64,000 bases of DNA from Enterococcus viikkiensis (GCF_005405345.1 NZ_BJDW01000004.1:99975-163974); one strand, 5' to 3'; positions 1 through 8,527 are shown, counted from the first letter of the stretch. The notes: generated by a model from the sequence alone, not told the origin. Program-made: numbers and translations.

Positions 1-672
1 ATTTTCGTTGCGATTACTATTTAATTCGGTGATTTTCCCTGTTGCTAAGTAAACGATCCACTCGCAAATATTCGTGACATAGTCCCCTACTCGCTCCAAG
101 TAGCCAGCCACGTGTAGATAATCCGTTCCACTAATGATAGTATCTGATTCTTTTTCCATCGTATTGGTAGTCATGTCATAGATTTTTTGGAAGTAATCAT
201 TCACCCGCTCATCCATCTTGGCAATCATCCGCGCATCTTTTTCATCGGTCTTCACATACGCAATCAAAACATTGTCTACCATTTTTTTCACGTAGTTGGA
301 CATTTCGTTGATTTCCTTTTCAACTTCTAAAATCCGTGGTAAGCCCTTCAAGCGAATCGTTGATTTCGCAACTGAAACCGCATGGTCCCCCATCCGTTCC
401 AAATCTGAACTAGCCTTCATGATCGTGATAATCGTCCGTAAATCGGTCGTAACCGGCTGTTGCAAAGCGATCATCTCAAAACTTTTTTTCTCTAAGCGGA
501 CCTCCATGTCATTGATCTCAACATCGTGATCAATGACCTCTTGCGCCAATTTTTTATCATGGTCAATGTATGACCGAACTGATTTATGCACTGCACTGGA
601 AACCATCATCCCCATTTCGTAAAACTGATTGTGGAGATTCAATAAATCTTCTTCAAATTGTGTACGTAACAT
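1..672 (-). CDS. phoU: PhoU, phosphate transport/Pho regulon regulator (3' end cut by window edge)
   Basis: PhoU links the Pst transporter to the PhoR histidine kinase and keeps the Pho regulon off when phosphate is plentiful; it works in the cytoplasm at the transporter. The frame opens with MLRTQFEEDLLNLHNQ behind a GGAGGG site and reads 224 codons to base 1 without a stop. It shows the repeated helical pattern of the family, including DLERMGDHAVSVAK and the matching YLERVGDYVTNICEW about 100 residues later, the paired metal-binding E-x-x-x-D signatures. The usual length is about 215-225 residues, so only a few C-terminal residues should be missing. It lies 61 bases after the second pstB and is the last gene of the pst operon. 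Identification is secure. Confidence 0.93.
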   Translation of the reverse strand, partial: MLRTQFEEDLLNLHNQFYEMGMMVSSAVHKSVRSYIDHDKKLAQEVIDHDVEINDMEVRLEKKSFEMIALQQPVTTDLRTIITIMKASSDLERMGDHAVSVAKSTIRLKGLPRILEVEKEINEMSNYVKKMVDNVLIAYVKTDEKDARMIAKMDERVNDYFQKIYDMTTNTMEKESDTIISGTDYLHVAGYLERVGDYVTNICEWIVYLATGKITELNSNRNEN

Positions 673-733
673 CGTTACCCTCCTTATTCCTGTTCTTGTC
701 GTTTTCATGCTAGTCTGTGATAAGACGACTGAC

Positions 734-1489
734 TTAGCCAAATTTTCCTGAGATATAATCTTCGGTTTCCTGTCTGGCCGGGTCTAAGAAAATCTTTTTC
801 GTTTTATCAAACTCGATCAACTCTCCTTGTAAAAAGAAAGCGGTCCGATCAGAAATTCGTGAAGCCTGAGACATGTTGTGAGTCACAATGATGATCGTAT
901 AGTTTTCCTTTAACTCCAACAACATATTCTCAATTTTTCCCGTCGAAACAGGATCAAGGGCACTGGTTGGTTCATCCATCAAAATCACTTCAGGATTCAC
1001 CGCTAATACACGAGCAATGCAGACCCGCTGTTGCTGCCCACCAGATAAAGACAAGGCGCTTTCATGTAACTTATCCTTCACATCATTCCAAACGGAAGCG
1101 GCTTTCAAACTTTCTTCCACCACTTGATCCAGTTTGTTCTTGTCTTTTTCCCCTTTTAATTTTAACCCATAGATGACATTCTCGTAAATCGAAAATGGAA
1201 AAGGATTCGGTTGTTGAAAAACCATTCCGATTTCTTTACGGAGTTTTACCGTATCGGTCTTAGGACTATAAATATCTTTACCTTTGTAAACGACACTGCC
1301 AGTGATCGTCACACCCGGAATCAGATCATTCATGCGATTCAACGAACGCAAATACGTTGATTTTCCACAACCCGAAGGTCCAATCATCGCTGTAATCTCG
1401 CCCTTTTCAATGGCCATGTCAATCCCTTTTAGTGCTTCTTTTTCTCCATAATATAAATGAAGATCCTTAGAAGTAATAATCTTTGACAT
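734..1489 (-). CDS. pstB: Phosphate ABC transporter ATP-binding protein PstB (second copy)
   Basis: This is the ATPase that powers phosphate import through the PstC-PstA channel. The 251-residue protein has Walker [10 protein letters not shown] (residues 37-45), the signature LSGGQQQR, Walker B VILMDEP and the H-loop VTHNM, all intact. It is the second of two tandem pstB genes, a common arrangement in Firmicutes. It differs from its upstream neighbour at the N-terminus and in many surface positions, so it is not a recent duplicate. Its SD sequence (AAAAAGGAGA) lies at the end of a repeat in the 213-base gap between the two pstB genes. phoU follows 61 bases later. Confidence 0.95.
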   Translation of the reverse strand: MSKIITSKDLHLYYGEKEALKGIDMAIEKGEITAMIGPSGCGKSTYLRSLNRMNDLIPGVTITGSVVYKGKDIYSPKTDTVKLRKEIGMVFQQPNPFPFSIYENVIYGLKLKGEKDKNKLDQVVEESLKAASVWNDVKDKLHESALSLSGGQQQRVCIARVLAVNPEVILMDEPTSALDPVSTGKIENMLLELKENYTIIIVTHNMSQASRISDRTAFFLQGELIEFDKTKKIFLDPARQETEDYISGKFG

Positions 1490-1496
1490 TCAATTA

Positions 1497-1580
1497 TCTC
1501 CTTTTTCATACTAAAGAATTTATTTTTCCCTAAGTTCAGGAAAAATAAGTTTGATGTTCAAGCCGTATATCATCCAACTA
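1497..1580. repeat. Intergenic repeat, copy A (near-identical copy at 63873-63955)
   Basis: This stretch between the two pstB genes matches the one upstream of thiI at about 90 percent of positions, with a single one-base indel. On the plus strand the shared core includes GTTCAGGAAAAATAAG and CAAGCCGTATATCAT. The sequence ATTTTTCC...GGAAAAAT inside it can fold into a short stem-loop. On the minus strand the element ends in AAAAAGGAGA, which is the ribosome binding site of pstB. A third, partial copy starts at 1657. Confidence 0.75.
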
Positions 1581-1656
1581 GATTGCTTCTTTTGTCTCCA
1601 CAAAATCTACTACATTGTTTCAGTTCCTAGTAACCTGCTAAAAGTTGGACTGTCAT

Positions 1657-1686
1657 CCTTTTTCATACGAAAGAATTTATTTCTCT
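1657..1686. repeat. Partial copy of the pst/thiI intergenic repeat
   Basis: CTTTTTCATACGAAAGAATT repeats the outer end of copy A (CTTTTTCATACTAAAGAATT at 1501) with one difference over these 20 bases, in the same orientation. The hairpin and the CCGTATATCAT part are missing. It lies just downstream of the stop of the first pstB, so the 213-base gap is flanked by two direct copies of about 28 bases. Confidence 0.6.
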
Positions 1687-1702
1687 TAGATTCAAGATCT
1701 TT

Positions 1703-2503
1703 TTACCCAAAGTGGCCAGATACATAATCTTCGGTTGCTTGGATTTTTGGACGAGTAAAGATTTTTGGTGTTTGATCGTATTCAATGACATGCCCTAAAT
1801 AGAAAAAGGCTGTATAGTCACTGATCCGAGCCGCTTGCTGCATATTATGAGTCACAATAATGATCGTGTAATCCTCTTTTAATTGAACTAGCGTTTCTTC
1901 TACTTTACCCGTTGAGATCGGATCCAATGCACTAGCCGGTTCGTCTAACAATAAAATATCCGGCTTCATTGCGATTGCTCGGGCGATACATAAACGTTGC
2001 TGCTGCCCACCCGAAAGAGCCAGCGCGCTTTTGTCGAGATTATCTTTCACTTGATCCCATAATGCGGCTTGTTTCAAACTTGTCTCAACGGTTTCTTCTA
2101 GCAGATGTTTGTCCCGCATACCGTGCTGTTTCAAAGCAAAGGTAATATTTTCACGAATTGATTTACTGAAAGGATTTGGTCGTTGGAAAACCATACCGAT
2201 TCGTTTACGCATTTCGTAAACATCGATATTGTCCGCGTTGACGTCTACGTCTTTGTACATAATTTTCCCAGTCACTCTGGCACTGCTAATGCCGTCATTC
2301 ATTCGATTCAATGAACGTAGATAAGTTGACTTCCCACAGCCGGACGGTCCGATCAAGGCCGTGATTTTATTTTTTTCAAATTCCAGATCTACACCTTTAA
2401 TGGCTTCGTTGTCACCATAATAAACGTGCAAGTCTTCTGTATGAAGCGCGATCTCACCGGGCATACTAATGAGGTTGCGTTCGTCCCAATTATATTCTTT
2501 CAT
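1703..2503 (-). CDS. pstB: Phosphate ABC transporter ATP-binding protein PstB (first copy)
   Basis: This ATPase subunit of the PstSCAB importer has 266 residues. It carries Walker [10 protein letters not shown] (residues 52-60), the signature LSGGQQQR, Walker B ILLLDEP and the H-loop VTHNM. It is about 15 residues longer at the N-terminus than the second copy. The start has a clear AGGAGAAATTCG-ATG site. It follows pstA after 63 bases in the same operon. Whether the two PstB proteins form a heterodimer or are used under different conditions cannot be told from the sequence. Confidence 0.95.
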   Translation of the reverse strand: MKEYNWDERNLISMPGEIALHTEDLHVYYGDNEAIKGVDLEFEKNKITALIGPSGCGKSTYLRSLNRMNDGISSARVTGKIMYKDVDVNADNIDVYEMRKRIGMVFQRPNPFSKSIRENITFALKQHGMRDKHLLEETVETSLKQAALWDQVKDNLDKSALALSGGQQQRLCIARAIAMKPDILLLDEPASALDPISTGKVEETLVQLKEDYTIIIVTHNMQQAARISDYTAFFYLGHVIEYDQTPKIFTRPKIQATEDYVSGHFG

Positions 2504-2566
2504 CGAATTTCTCCTAATTCATAGTCAGCAATCATTTGCTTTAAACTTCTCAATAAAAAATTGTCT

Positions 2567-3454
2567 TTACGCTGAAGTCATTCTTTTATGAAGTCGTTTA
2601 CCGATTGCACGGGCACCAAAGTTGAAGAGTAACACAGCTAAAATCAAAACGGCAGACGCTCCAGCAGACACACTGTTTCCATCCGGCATTGTTCCTTCTG
2701 TATTGATTTTCCAAATATGAACCGCTAATGTTTCTGCCTGACGGAAAATGCTTAAAGGACTTGAAACGCTTAATGGATTCCAGTTGGTGAAATCCAAAGC
2801 TGGGGCGCTTTGGCCCGCGGTATAAATTAAGGCCGCCGCCTCACCGAAGATCCGGCCTGAGCTCAAGATTACCCCTGTTAAAATTCCTGGCAATGCGTCA
2901 GGTACTACAATCTTCGTTACCGTTTCCCAACGTGAGAGACCTAGCGCCAAGCCAGCTTCACGTTGTGTGTAATGAATCGCCCGCAAGGACTCTTCAATAT
3001 TTCTTGTTAGTAAAGGTAAGTTGAACAAGGTCAGGGCTAATGCTCCTGATAAAATCGAGAAGCCGTAGCCAAACTGGATAACGAACAATAAGAAACCGAA
3101 CAAACCAACAACAACTGAAGGTAAAGAACTTAAAATTTCAATCGAGGTCCGAATCACATTGGTCACCCAATTATCTTTGGCATATTCCGATAAATAAATC
3201 CCGGCGCCTAAGGAAATCGGTAAGCTGATGATCATCGTGATCAATAATAAGTAAATCGAGTTGAATAATTGAATCCCGATTCCGCCGCCTTTTTGATAGG
3301 CCTTCGAAGGCGAAGTCAAAAATTCCCACGAGACATGAGGCAAGCCGCGAATCAAGATATACAGTAATAGAAAGGCTAAGATCGCTACGATCAAAGCGGA
3401 GACGCCATAAAGCACGCCGGTTGCAATTTTATCTGCGCGTTTGGCTTTACCCAT
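2567..3454 (-). CDS. pstA: Phosphate ABC transporter permease PstA
   Basis: PstA is one of two membrane subunits of the phosphate importer. The 295-residue protein has an N-terminal membrane helix (ALIVAILAFLLLYILI), further hydrophobic segments, and the permease coupling motif EAGLALGLSRWETVTKIVVPDALPG (EAA-x3-G type) that contacts PstB. The start overlaps the end of pstC by 8 bases, implying translational coupling. Length and motifs are typical of the family. Confidence 0.95.
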   Translation of the reverse strand: MGKAKRADKIATGVLYGVSALIVAILAFLLLYILIRGLPHVSWEFLTSPSKAYQKGGGIGIQLFNSIYLLLITMIISLPISLGAGIYLSEYAKDNWVTNVIRTSIEILSSLPSVVVGLFGFLLFVIQFGYGFSILSGALALTLFNLPLLTRNIEESLRAIHYTQREAGLALGLSRWETVTKIVVPDALPGILTGVILSSGRIFGEAAALIYTAGQSAPALDFTNWNPLSVSSPLSIFRQAETLAVHIWKINTEGTMPDGNSVSAGASAVLILAVLLFNFGARAIGKRLHKRMTSA

Positions 3455-4379
3455 TGCTTATCTCCCCTTTCTTACCAATGTAACGAATCAAAATATTGAA
3501 AACTAATGACATAAATAATAGGATCAAGGCCAACGACCACAACACATTATTTTCTACTGTGCCCATAATCGTATTTCCAATTCCCATGGTTAAGATCGAG
3601 GTCAATGTGGAAGCCGGTGTCGTTAAGCCGGTCGGCATTAGCGCAGCGTTCCCGATAACCATTTGAATGGCCAACGCTTCACCAAAGGCTCGAGCCATTC
3701 CAAAGACCACCGCTGTTAAAATTCCCGGCACAGCTGCTCGTAAGACCACTTTATAAATTGTTTGCCAACGGGTTCCACCAAGAGCTAATGACGCTTCCCG
3801 ATAATGACGTGGTACTGATTTCAATGTATCGACAGTCATTGTTGTAACTGTCGGCAAGATCATAACGAATAAAACAAAGGTCCCGGACAAAATCCCAAAA
3901 CCTGTTCCACCAAAAATTGACCGAATAAAAGGAACGATCACGGTTAAACCAATGAACCCATAAACAACTGAGGGGATTCCTACCAGTAGCTCAATAACCG
4001 GCTGTAAGAATTTTTGCCCTTTCGTAGGTGAAATTTCGGTCATAAAGACCGCTGCACCAATCGCGAAAGGTGTTGCCACGATCGCTGATAAAAAGGTCAC
4101 CATGAACGATCCTAAGATCATCGGCAATGCACCGACTAACGGCTGGCCGTCAGGACCCGTAGCGCTAGGATTCCAGACTGTTCCAAATAGAAAGTCAAAT
4201 ACATTAATTTTATCTACAAAAAAAGTTGATAACCCTTTACTTGCTACAAAATAAAAAATGGCTCCAACTACAAACACAATCAACGCGATACACACAAAAC
4301 TGATGAAGCGTCCCCGCTGTTCAATCCTCGCGCGTTTTGATTTTGTTGTGAGGGCTTTTTTTACATCTTCATTTTCCAA
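3447..4379 (-). CDS. pstC: Phosphate ABC transporter permease PstC
   Basis: PstC is the partner of PstA in the phosphate channel. The 310-residue protein has an N-terminal membrane segment (FVCIALIVFVVGAIFYFVA), about six hydrophobic segments in all, and the EAA loop REASLALGGTRWQTIYKVVLR. The start is TTG: AGGAGGAGTCAGCC precedes TTG GAA AAT GAA, and no better ATG lies nearby. It opens the pstC-pstA-pstB-pstB-phoU cluster. It is separated from pstS by 665 bases containing a terminator and a PHO-box-like site, so it should have its own promoter. Confidence 0.95.
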   Translation of the reverse strand: MENEDVKKALTTKSKRARIEQRGRFISFVCIALIVFVVGAIFYFVASKGLSTFFVDKINVFDFLFGTVWNPSATGPDGQPLVGALPMILGSFMVTFLSAIVATPFAIGAAVFMTEISPTKGQKFLQPVIELLVGIPSVVYGFIGLTVIVPFIRSIFGGTGFGILSGTFVLFVMILPTVTTMTVDTLKSVPRHYREASLALGGTRWQTIYKVVLRAAVPGILTAVVFGMARAFGEALAIQMVIGNAALMPTGLTTPASTLTSILTMGIGNTIMGTVENNVLWSLALILLFMSLVFNILIRYIGKKGEISNG

Positions 4380-4524
4380 GGCTGACTCCTCCTGATTTCC
4401 ACGAAACGCAGTGATTCGTTAAGAAACAATTCGTATTCTTGTAATTATTTTCTTTTGAGGTTCATTATTTTTTAAACCAACAAAATCATTTTACCTATTG
4501 AAAATCAATTTCTTTTTAACCTTC

Positions 4525-4561
4525 TGTAACGATTGGGTGACATTTGTAAAGAACGTGTAAA
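4525..4561 (-). promoter_or_regulatory. PHO-box-like repeats upstream of pstC
   Basis: On the minus strand two TTTACA hexamers (4556-4561 and 4545-4550) lie exactly 11 bases apart, and a third, GTTACA (4525-4530), follows 20 bases further. PhoP of Bacillus binds TT(A/T/C)ACA-like repeats spaced about 11 bases, so this fits a PhoP site. A possible -10 (GTAAAAT) follows downstream towards pstC. The spacing is seen in the sequence; PhoP control is inferred. Confidence 0.5.
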
Positions 4562-4995
4562 TGAAAAAACGGTCCCGGATAAGTGCTGAAAATAGCTGTA
4601 ACAAGAATCACTAGTTACGGCTATTCGGTTGTATTGCCACTTAGAAATGGTCTCATTCAACTAAGTCTTCTTGCGTCCACCCCTTCTGCTTCCGTTCTTG
4701 CATATTCTTATCTGTTAATAACCTTTTACTCACCTCTCGCTTCGGTTTACTGCTCATCAAGTTAGAGATACCGAAAAACGAGTTCCTTCTTCCTACAACT
4801 TGGTGCTTCTTTTTGATCAACTAGTAGTTGCAACTCCTTTATATTAACAAAAAAACATAAATTCGTAGGCTAATATTTTTCTATCCTAGATGGGAATCAT
4901 TTTTTTAGTATGACTGAAGCTTATGCTAAAAGTATACCGAGCTTCTACTCAAAAAGCTGTTATCCTGCTCAATAAGTTGATTAGAACAAGAATTA
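4562..4995. other. Long spacer between pstS and pstC, no confident gene
   Basis: About 430 bases lie between the pstS terminator and the PHO-box-like site. No known RNA family or convincing coding region was recognised. On the minus strand a 55-codon frame (4653-4820, TTG start, ending WTQEDLVE) has a protein-like composition but a poorly placed ribosome binding site. A 60-codon plus-strand frame overlaps it and looks like its shadow. Confidence 0.5.
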
Positions 4996-5036
4996 AAAAA
5001 AAGACCCCAACAAAAATCAGTCAGGATCTTACTTAT
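4996..5036 (-). terminator. Terminator after pstS
   Basis: On the minus strand AAGATCC and GGGTCTT pair around a short loop and are followed by a run of eight T. It lies just past the pstS stop. It would let pstS be made in excess of, or separately from, the rest of the transporter. Confidence 0.7.
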
Positions 5037-5044
5037 ACAGCTAT

Positions 5045-5896
5045 TTAATTAATTTGATTCCCTTGCCAGTCGCGTTCCACTTTCATTTCTGAAATTGAAA
5101 TATACCCTAGTTGAGGAACAATTTTTTCTTGGACACTGTCCGAAAGCATATACTCAAGAAAATCTTTGACTAACTCTGTGGGTTCACCTTTTGTATACAT
5201 GTGTTCATAAGCCCAGATCTTCCAGCGATTGGTACTTACATTTTCATCCGTAGGCTGAATACCATCGATACTCAGTGTTTGAACTTCATTGGTTACATAC
5301 GAAAAAGCGGTATAACTGATAGCACCCGGCGTATCTGCTACAATCTGCCGTACCATGCCACTGGAATCTTGCTCCTGCGCCCGAATTGCGGTTTTTCCAT
5401 CCAAGACCCACTGTTCAAACGTTGCACGCGTTCCACTACCTGAAGCACGATTCAAAATGACAATCTCTTGATCTTTGCCGCCGACTTCTTTCCAGTTTTT
5501 GATCTCACCTAAGAAAATCTTGCGTAGATTTTCTAAGCTGATATCTTTTATGCCTACCCCTTTATTAACGATTGGAGTAATCCCCACAACTGCAACCTTA
5601 TGATCCACTAATTTGCTTGCATCAATCCCATTTTTCTCTTCCGCAAACAAATCTGAATTTCCGATATCCACCGCACCAGATTGCACTTGACTCAAACCAG
5701 TGCCACTCCCGCCTCCTTGAACGTTAATAAACCGGCCGGGATTTTTGCTTTGGTATTCCTCTGCCACTGTTTCAACAAGTGGTTGCAATGCAGATGAACC
5801 AACAGCAGTGATTGATTCGCCGCGATCGATCCATTTTGAACAACCTGACAAAAGTAAAATCATTCCTAATAGCGGAAGTAATAACCGTTTTTTCAT
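5045..5896 (-). CDS. pstS: Phosphate ABC transporter substrate-binding lipoprotein PstS
   Basis: PstS captures phosphate outside the membrane and passes it to PstC-PstA. The 283-residue form starts with MKKRLLLPLLGMILLLSGC, a lipoprotein signal with lipobox LSGC, so it should be anchored to the outer face of the membrane. Family motifs include VGSSALQPLVE, GGGSGTGLSQ and NRASGSGTRATFEQW, which form the phosphate pocket. The longer frame adds six codons upstream, but these overlap the ribosome binding site AAGGAG, so the inner ATG was chosen. It is monocistronic, closed by its own terminator. Confidence 0.95.
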   Translation of the reverse strand: MKKRLLLPLLGMILLLSGCSKWIDRGESITAVGSSALQPLVETVAEEYQSKNPGRFINVQGGGSGTGLSQVQSGAVDIGNSDLFAEEKNGIDASKLVDHKVAVVGITPIVNKGVGIKDISLENLRKIFLGEIKNWKEVGGKDQEIVILNRASGSGTRATFEQWVLDGKTAIRAQEQDSSGMVRQIVADTPGAISYTAFSYVTNEVQTLSIDGIQPTDENVSTNRWKIWAYEHMYTKGEPTELVKDFLEYMLSDSVQEKIVPQLGYISISEMKVERDWQGNQIN

Positions 5897-5989
5897 GAAA
5901 AATCTCCTTAACATGTTTCCTTTGAATTAAGTTACATTAAACAAGCTAGTTCATTTTATCCTATCAAACCCAGAAAGCGCAAATAATTT

Positions 5990-7438
5990 TTATAAGAGTG
6001 GCGAAATTAAACGAGCGATGCCTTCCTTGAATTTAATCCAAGTCCCTCGCTGATTGTATTTTTCTTGGGTCAATAGTTCAGAGCGCATCGAATCTTGATA
6101 AAAGGCTTCTCTGACTTGTTCCGCAAAATCACTATCATAAACAATCGTATTCACTTCAAAATCCAATTTAAACGAACGTACATCAATATTCGCTGAACCA
6201 ACCGAAGCAATCCCAGAATCAATCACCATTGTTTTCGCATGGATAAATCCATCCTCATAGGTTTCGATAATTGCACCGTATTCGATCAATTCGGCAACAA
6301 AGGAATAGGTCGCCCAGTAAACCAATAAGTGGTCGGGTTTATTAGGAATTTGGATTCGCACCTTAACGCCTGATAACAGTGCCAACTTCAATCCTTCATG
6401 AATCGAAGCATCAGGAATATAATAAGGCGTTTGAATCAAAATTTCTTTTTTAGCTAAATTAATCATTTTTAAATACGTCATTTTAATTTGTTCATGTTCA
6501 CTGTCGGGCCCACTGCTGACAATTTGCAAGGCCAGTTTACCTTTGGACTCAATCTCCGGAAAATAATCCGGTTGATAAACCACTTCATTTTTTTGTTGCG
6601 AATTCCAATCCATCAAAAAGCGGTTCTGCAACGTGTACACAGCCTGACCACGGATTCGTAAATGATTGTCTCGCCAATAGCCGAATTTCTCTACTAACCC
6701 TAGATACTCATCGCCGACATTAAAACCACCAGTATAGCCAATCTCTCCGTCGATCACCACGATCTTACGATGATTCCGATAATTCATTCGTGGATTTATA
6801 TAAGGTAGAAATAATGGAAAGAAGAATTCAACTTCTCCTCCAGCTTCAATCAAAGGCGCAAAAAAATGACGGTTGGCTTGCGTGGAGCCCCAAGCGTCCA
6901 GCAACAATCGAACTTTTACACCCCGACTAGCAGCTGCAATCAGGGCTGCGCGAACTTCAAGTCCCAACGCGTCTGCCCGATAAATATAATATTCCATATG
7001 GATGTGATACTTCGCCTGCTGGATATCTTCCAGCAGTGCATCAAATTTTTCTCGCCCATCCGTATAAAGTACCACATCATTATTCGTGGTATACAATGAA
7101 CTTTCAAAAATCGTCAACATATAGATCAGCTGTCTTGGATCCACTTGATCGGTATTAGGTTTGGGAAACAATCCGCGATGAAAGGCGCGCTGCTGCTGTT
7201 GAACTTCAACATTCATCCCGATTTTTGTTTGAATCTTCATATCAAAGATGCGTTCTTTCGAGATTCCTTTACCGAAAAAGATATATAAAACAAATCCCAA
7301 TACGGGAATAAAGGTTAAAACTAATAACCACGCCCACGTGTTAACCGTATCTTTGCGTTCGCGAAAAACAATAATAAACGATAAAATTGTATTGATAATT
7401 AAGAAAAATAACCCCATATGCTCTGTCACAAACGACAT
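5990..7438 (-). CDS. cls: Cardiolipin synthase (two HKD motifs)
   Basis: Cardiolipin synthase joins two phosphatidylglycerols to give cardiolipin and glycerol in the membrane. The 482-residue protein has two N-terminal membrane helices (residues about 8-25 and 35-55). It then has two phospholipase-D-type catalytic motifs: H223-x-K225-x4-D230 and H400-x-K402-x4-D407, both intact, with GSANID after the second. Length is standard for the bacterial ClsA/Bacillus type. It stands alone between pstS and the acetyltransferase gene. The start has a good AAGGAG site. Enterococci usually carry more than one cls gene, so the numbering of this paralogue is left open. Confidence 0.94.
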   Translation of the reverse strand: MSFVTEHMGLFFLIINTILSFIIVFRERKDTVNTWAWLLVLTFIPVLGFVLYIFFGKGISKERIFDMKIQTKIGMNVEVQQQQRAFHRGLFPKPNTDQVDPRQLIYMLTIFESSLYTTNNDVVLYTDGREKFDALLEDIQQAKYHIHMEYYIYRADALGLEVRAALIAAASRGVKVRLLLDAWGSTQANRHFFAPLIEAGGEVEFFFPLFLPYINPRMNYRNHRKIVVIDGEIGYTGGFNVGDEYLGLVEKFGYWRDNHLRIRGQAVYTLQNRFLMDWNSQQKNEVVYQPDYFPEIESKGKLALQIVSSGPDSEHEQIKMTYLKMINLAKKEILIQTPYYIPDASIHEGLKLALLSGVKVRIQIPNKPDHLLVYWATYSFVAELIEYGAIIETYEDGFIHAKTMVIDSGIASVGSANIDVRSFKLDFEVNTIVYDSDFAEQVREAFYQDSMRSELLTQEKYNQRGTWIKFKEGIARLISPLL

Positions 7439-7497
7439 GACCCCAACTCCTTCTTATAAAGAATAGCCGAGAAAAAGCGGATTGTAAACCGACGACT

Positions 7498-7938
7498 TTA
7501 ATGATTTGTCGTTTTTTCTAACCGCATATCCATGTGAGGAATGTCATCTTCCAAATAAATTTCCGACCAAGCCGTAAATCCAAAGGACTGATAAAAATCG
7601 ATTAAATGGGCTTGCGCCGAAATAATCACCGACCGCTGGGGAAACCGCTCTTCGATGGCTTCCAGCGTTTCCGTAACAAGCTTGCGACCTAATTGGTGTC
7701 CCCGGAATTCCTTGACCACCATAACACGTCCAAAATGGATGCCATTACTCGTTTCATAAATCCGTGCATACGCCTGTAATTTATCCTGTTCCATCAAACA
7801 AACATGGATCGCCTCACGATCGATTTCATCGACTTCTTGATAAGGACAGTTTTGTTCAACGACAAAAACGGCGGTTCGAGCCTGTAAAATAGTCAACAAT
7901 TCTTGTGATGACAATTGATCGGTGGTTTTAATCATCAT
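7498..7938 (-). CDS. ElaA-like GNAT acetyltransferase
   Basis: The 146-residue protein is a single GNAT domain. It matches the ElaA group in FVVEQNCPYQEVDEID near the N-terminus, in the acetyl-CoA loop VKEFRGHQLGRKLV, and in AQAHLIDFYQSFGF near the end. ElaA proteins are predicted N-acetyltransferases whose substrate is not well established. The gene lies between cls and the SMR exporter gene, 46 bases after the latter, and may be cotranscribed with it. No substrate can be assigned from context. Confidence 0.85.
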   Translation of the reverse strand: MMIKTTDQLSSQELLTILQARTAVFVVEQNCPYQEVDEIDREAIHVCLMEQDKLQAYARIYETSNGIHFGRVMVVKEFRGHQLGRKLVTETLEAIEERFPQRSVIISAQAHLIDFYQSFGFTAWSEIYLEDDIPHMDMRLEKTTNH

Positions 7939-7984
7939 TGCCTCCTGTGATCCTCTTTTTAAATTAGTGTAACGTATTTTTCGT

Positions 7985-8305
7985 CTACTGTCCGCTAGTT
8001 ACTTTGATTCCGATGATTCCGACAATCAACAACAACACAAAAAAACTAGTGAGCAAAGACAAGTGATCGTGAAAGAACAACACCCCTACGATAATCGAAC
8101 CAACCGCTCCGATTCCTGTCCAAATGGGGTAGGCCAGACTCATTGACAAGGCATGTAATGATCTTGCTAAAAAGAAAAAACTAGCTGCCATACCAATTAA
8201 GGTTAAAATAGAAAAATTTAACCGACTAAACCCCTCACTTAACTTCATCATGGTTGCCCAAAAAACTTCGAAAGCTCCTGCCACAATTAATGCTACCCAT
8301 GCCAT
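7985..8305 (-). CDS. Small multidrug resistance (SMR) family exporter, SugE/Gdx-like
   Basis: The 106-residue protein has four hydrophobic helices and the SMR core: the essential glutamate in AFEVFWATMMK (residue about 13) and the WTGIGAVGS segment. The sequence resembles the SugE/Gdx subgroup (guanidinium exporters) more than EmrE-type drug exporters, judged by W-x4-K after the glutamate and by WTGIGA. SMR proteins work as antiparallel dimers driven by proton exchange. It is encoded as a single gene rather than the paired form. The leader contains a strong terminator hairpin, suggesting ligand-controlled readthrough. The substrate is inferred, not shown. Confidence 0.85.
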   Translation of the reverse strand: MAWVALIVAGAFEVFWATMMKLSEGFSRLNFSILTLIGMAASFFFLARSLHALSMSLAYPIWTGIGAVGSIIVGVLFFHDHLSLLTSFFVLLLIVGIIGIKVTSGQ

Positions 8306-8361
8306 AATAACTTCCTCCTTAATTTTTTAATTTCCCGCCATCAAATCCAGTCCAAAAAAAG

Positions 8362-8415
8362 ACAAACAAAAAAAGGGCGTCCAATTTCTTCAAAGACCTA
8401 ACGAAATTGGCTCCC
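8362..8415 (-). terminator. Attenuator-like terminator in the leader of the SMR gene
   Basis: On the minus strand GGGAGCCAATTTC pairs with GAAATTGGACGCCC and is followed by a run of eight T. It lies between the ftsX terminator and the SMR start, about 60 bases before the start codon, so it is not needed to end ftsX. The 60 bases before it contain a second small hairpin (CCTTTT/AAAAGG at 8457-8473) and CTACCGAGCAAGGG. The layout is that of a riboswitch or attenuator, but it was not matched to a known class. Confidence 0.65.
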
Positions 8416-8488
8416 TTGCTCGGTAGCGTTTAAATTAAATTCATTACTATCTTAGGACCTTTTAGTTTAAAAGGCAAATTTTTGCAAT

Positions 8489-8520
8489 TAAAAAACTTCC
8501 GCGACAAAGTCGCGAAAGTT
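8489..8520 (-). terminator. Terminator after ftsX
   Basis: AACTTTCGCGAC and GTCGCGGAAGTT pair with one mismatch on the minus strand, followed by TTTTTT, 8 bases past the ftsX stop. Confidence 0.85.
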
Positions 8521-8527
8521 TACTAAC

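Noticed and set aside
4583..4765. 60-codon plus-strand ORF in the pstS-pstC gap
   Set aside because: No ribosome binding site, low-complexity Leu/Ser content, and it mirrors the minus-strand frame in the same place.
8306..8474. Assignment of the SMR leader to guanidine riboswitch class I
   Set aside because: The conserved class I segments that I remember were not found; only the attenuator layout is supported.
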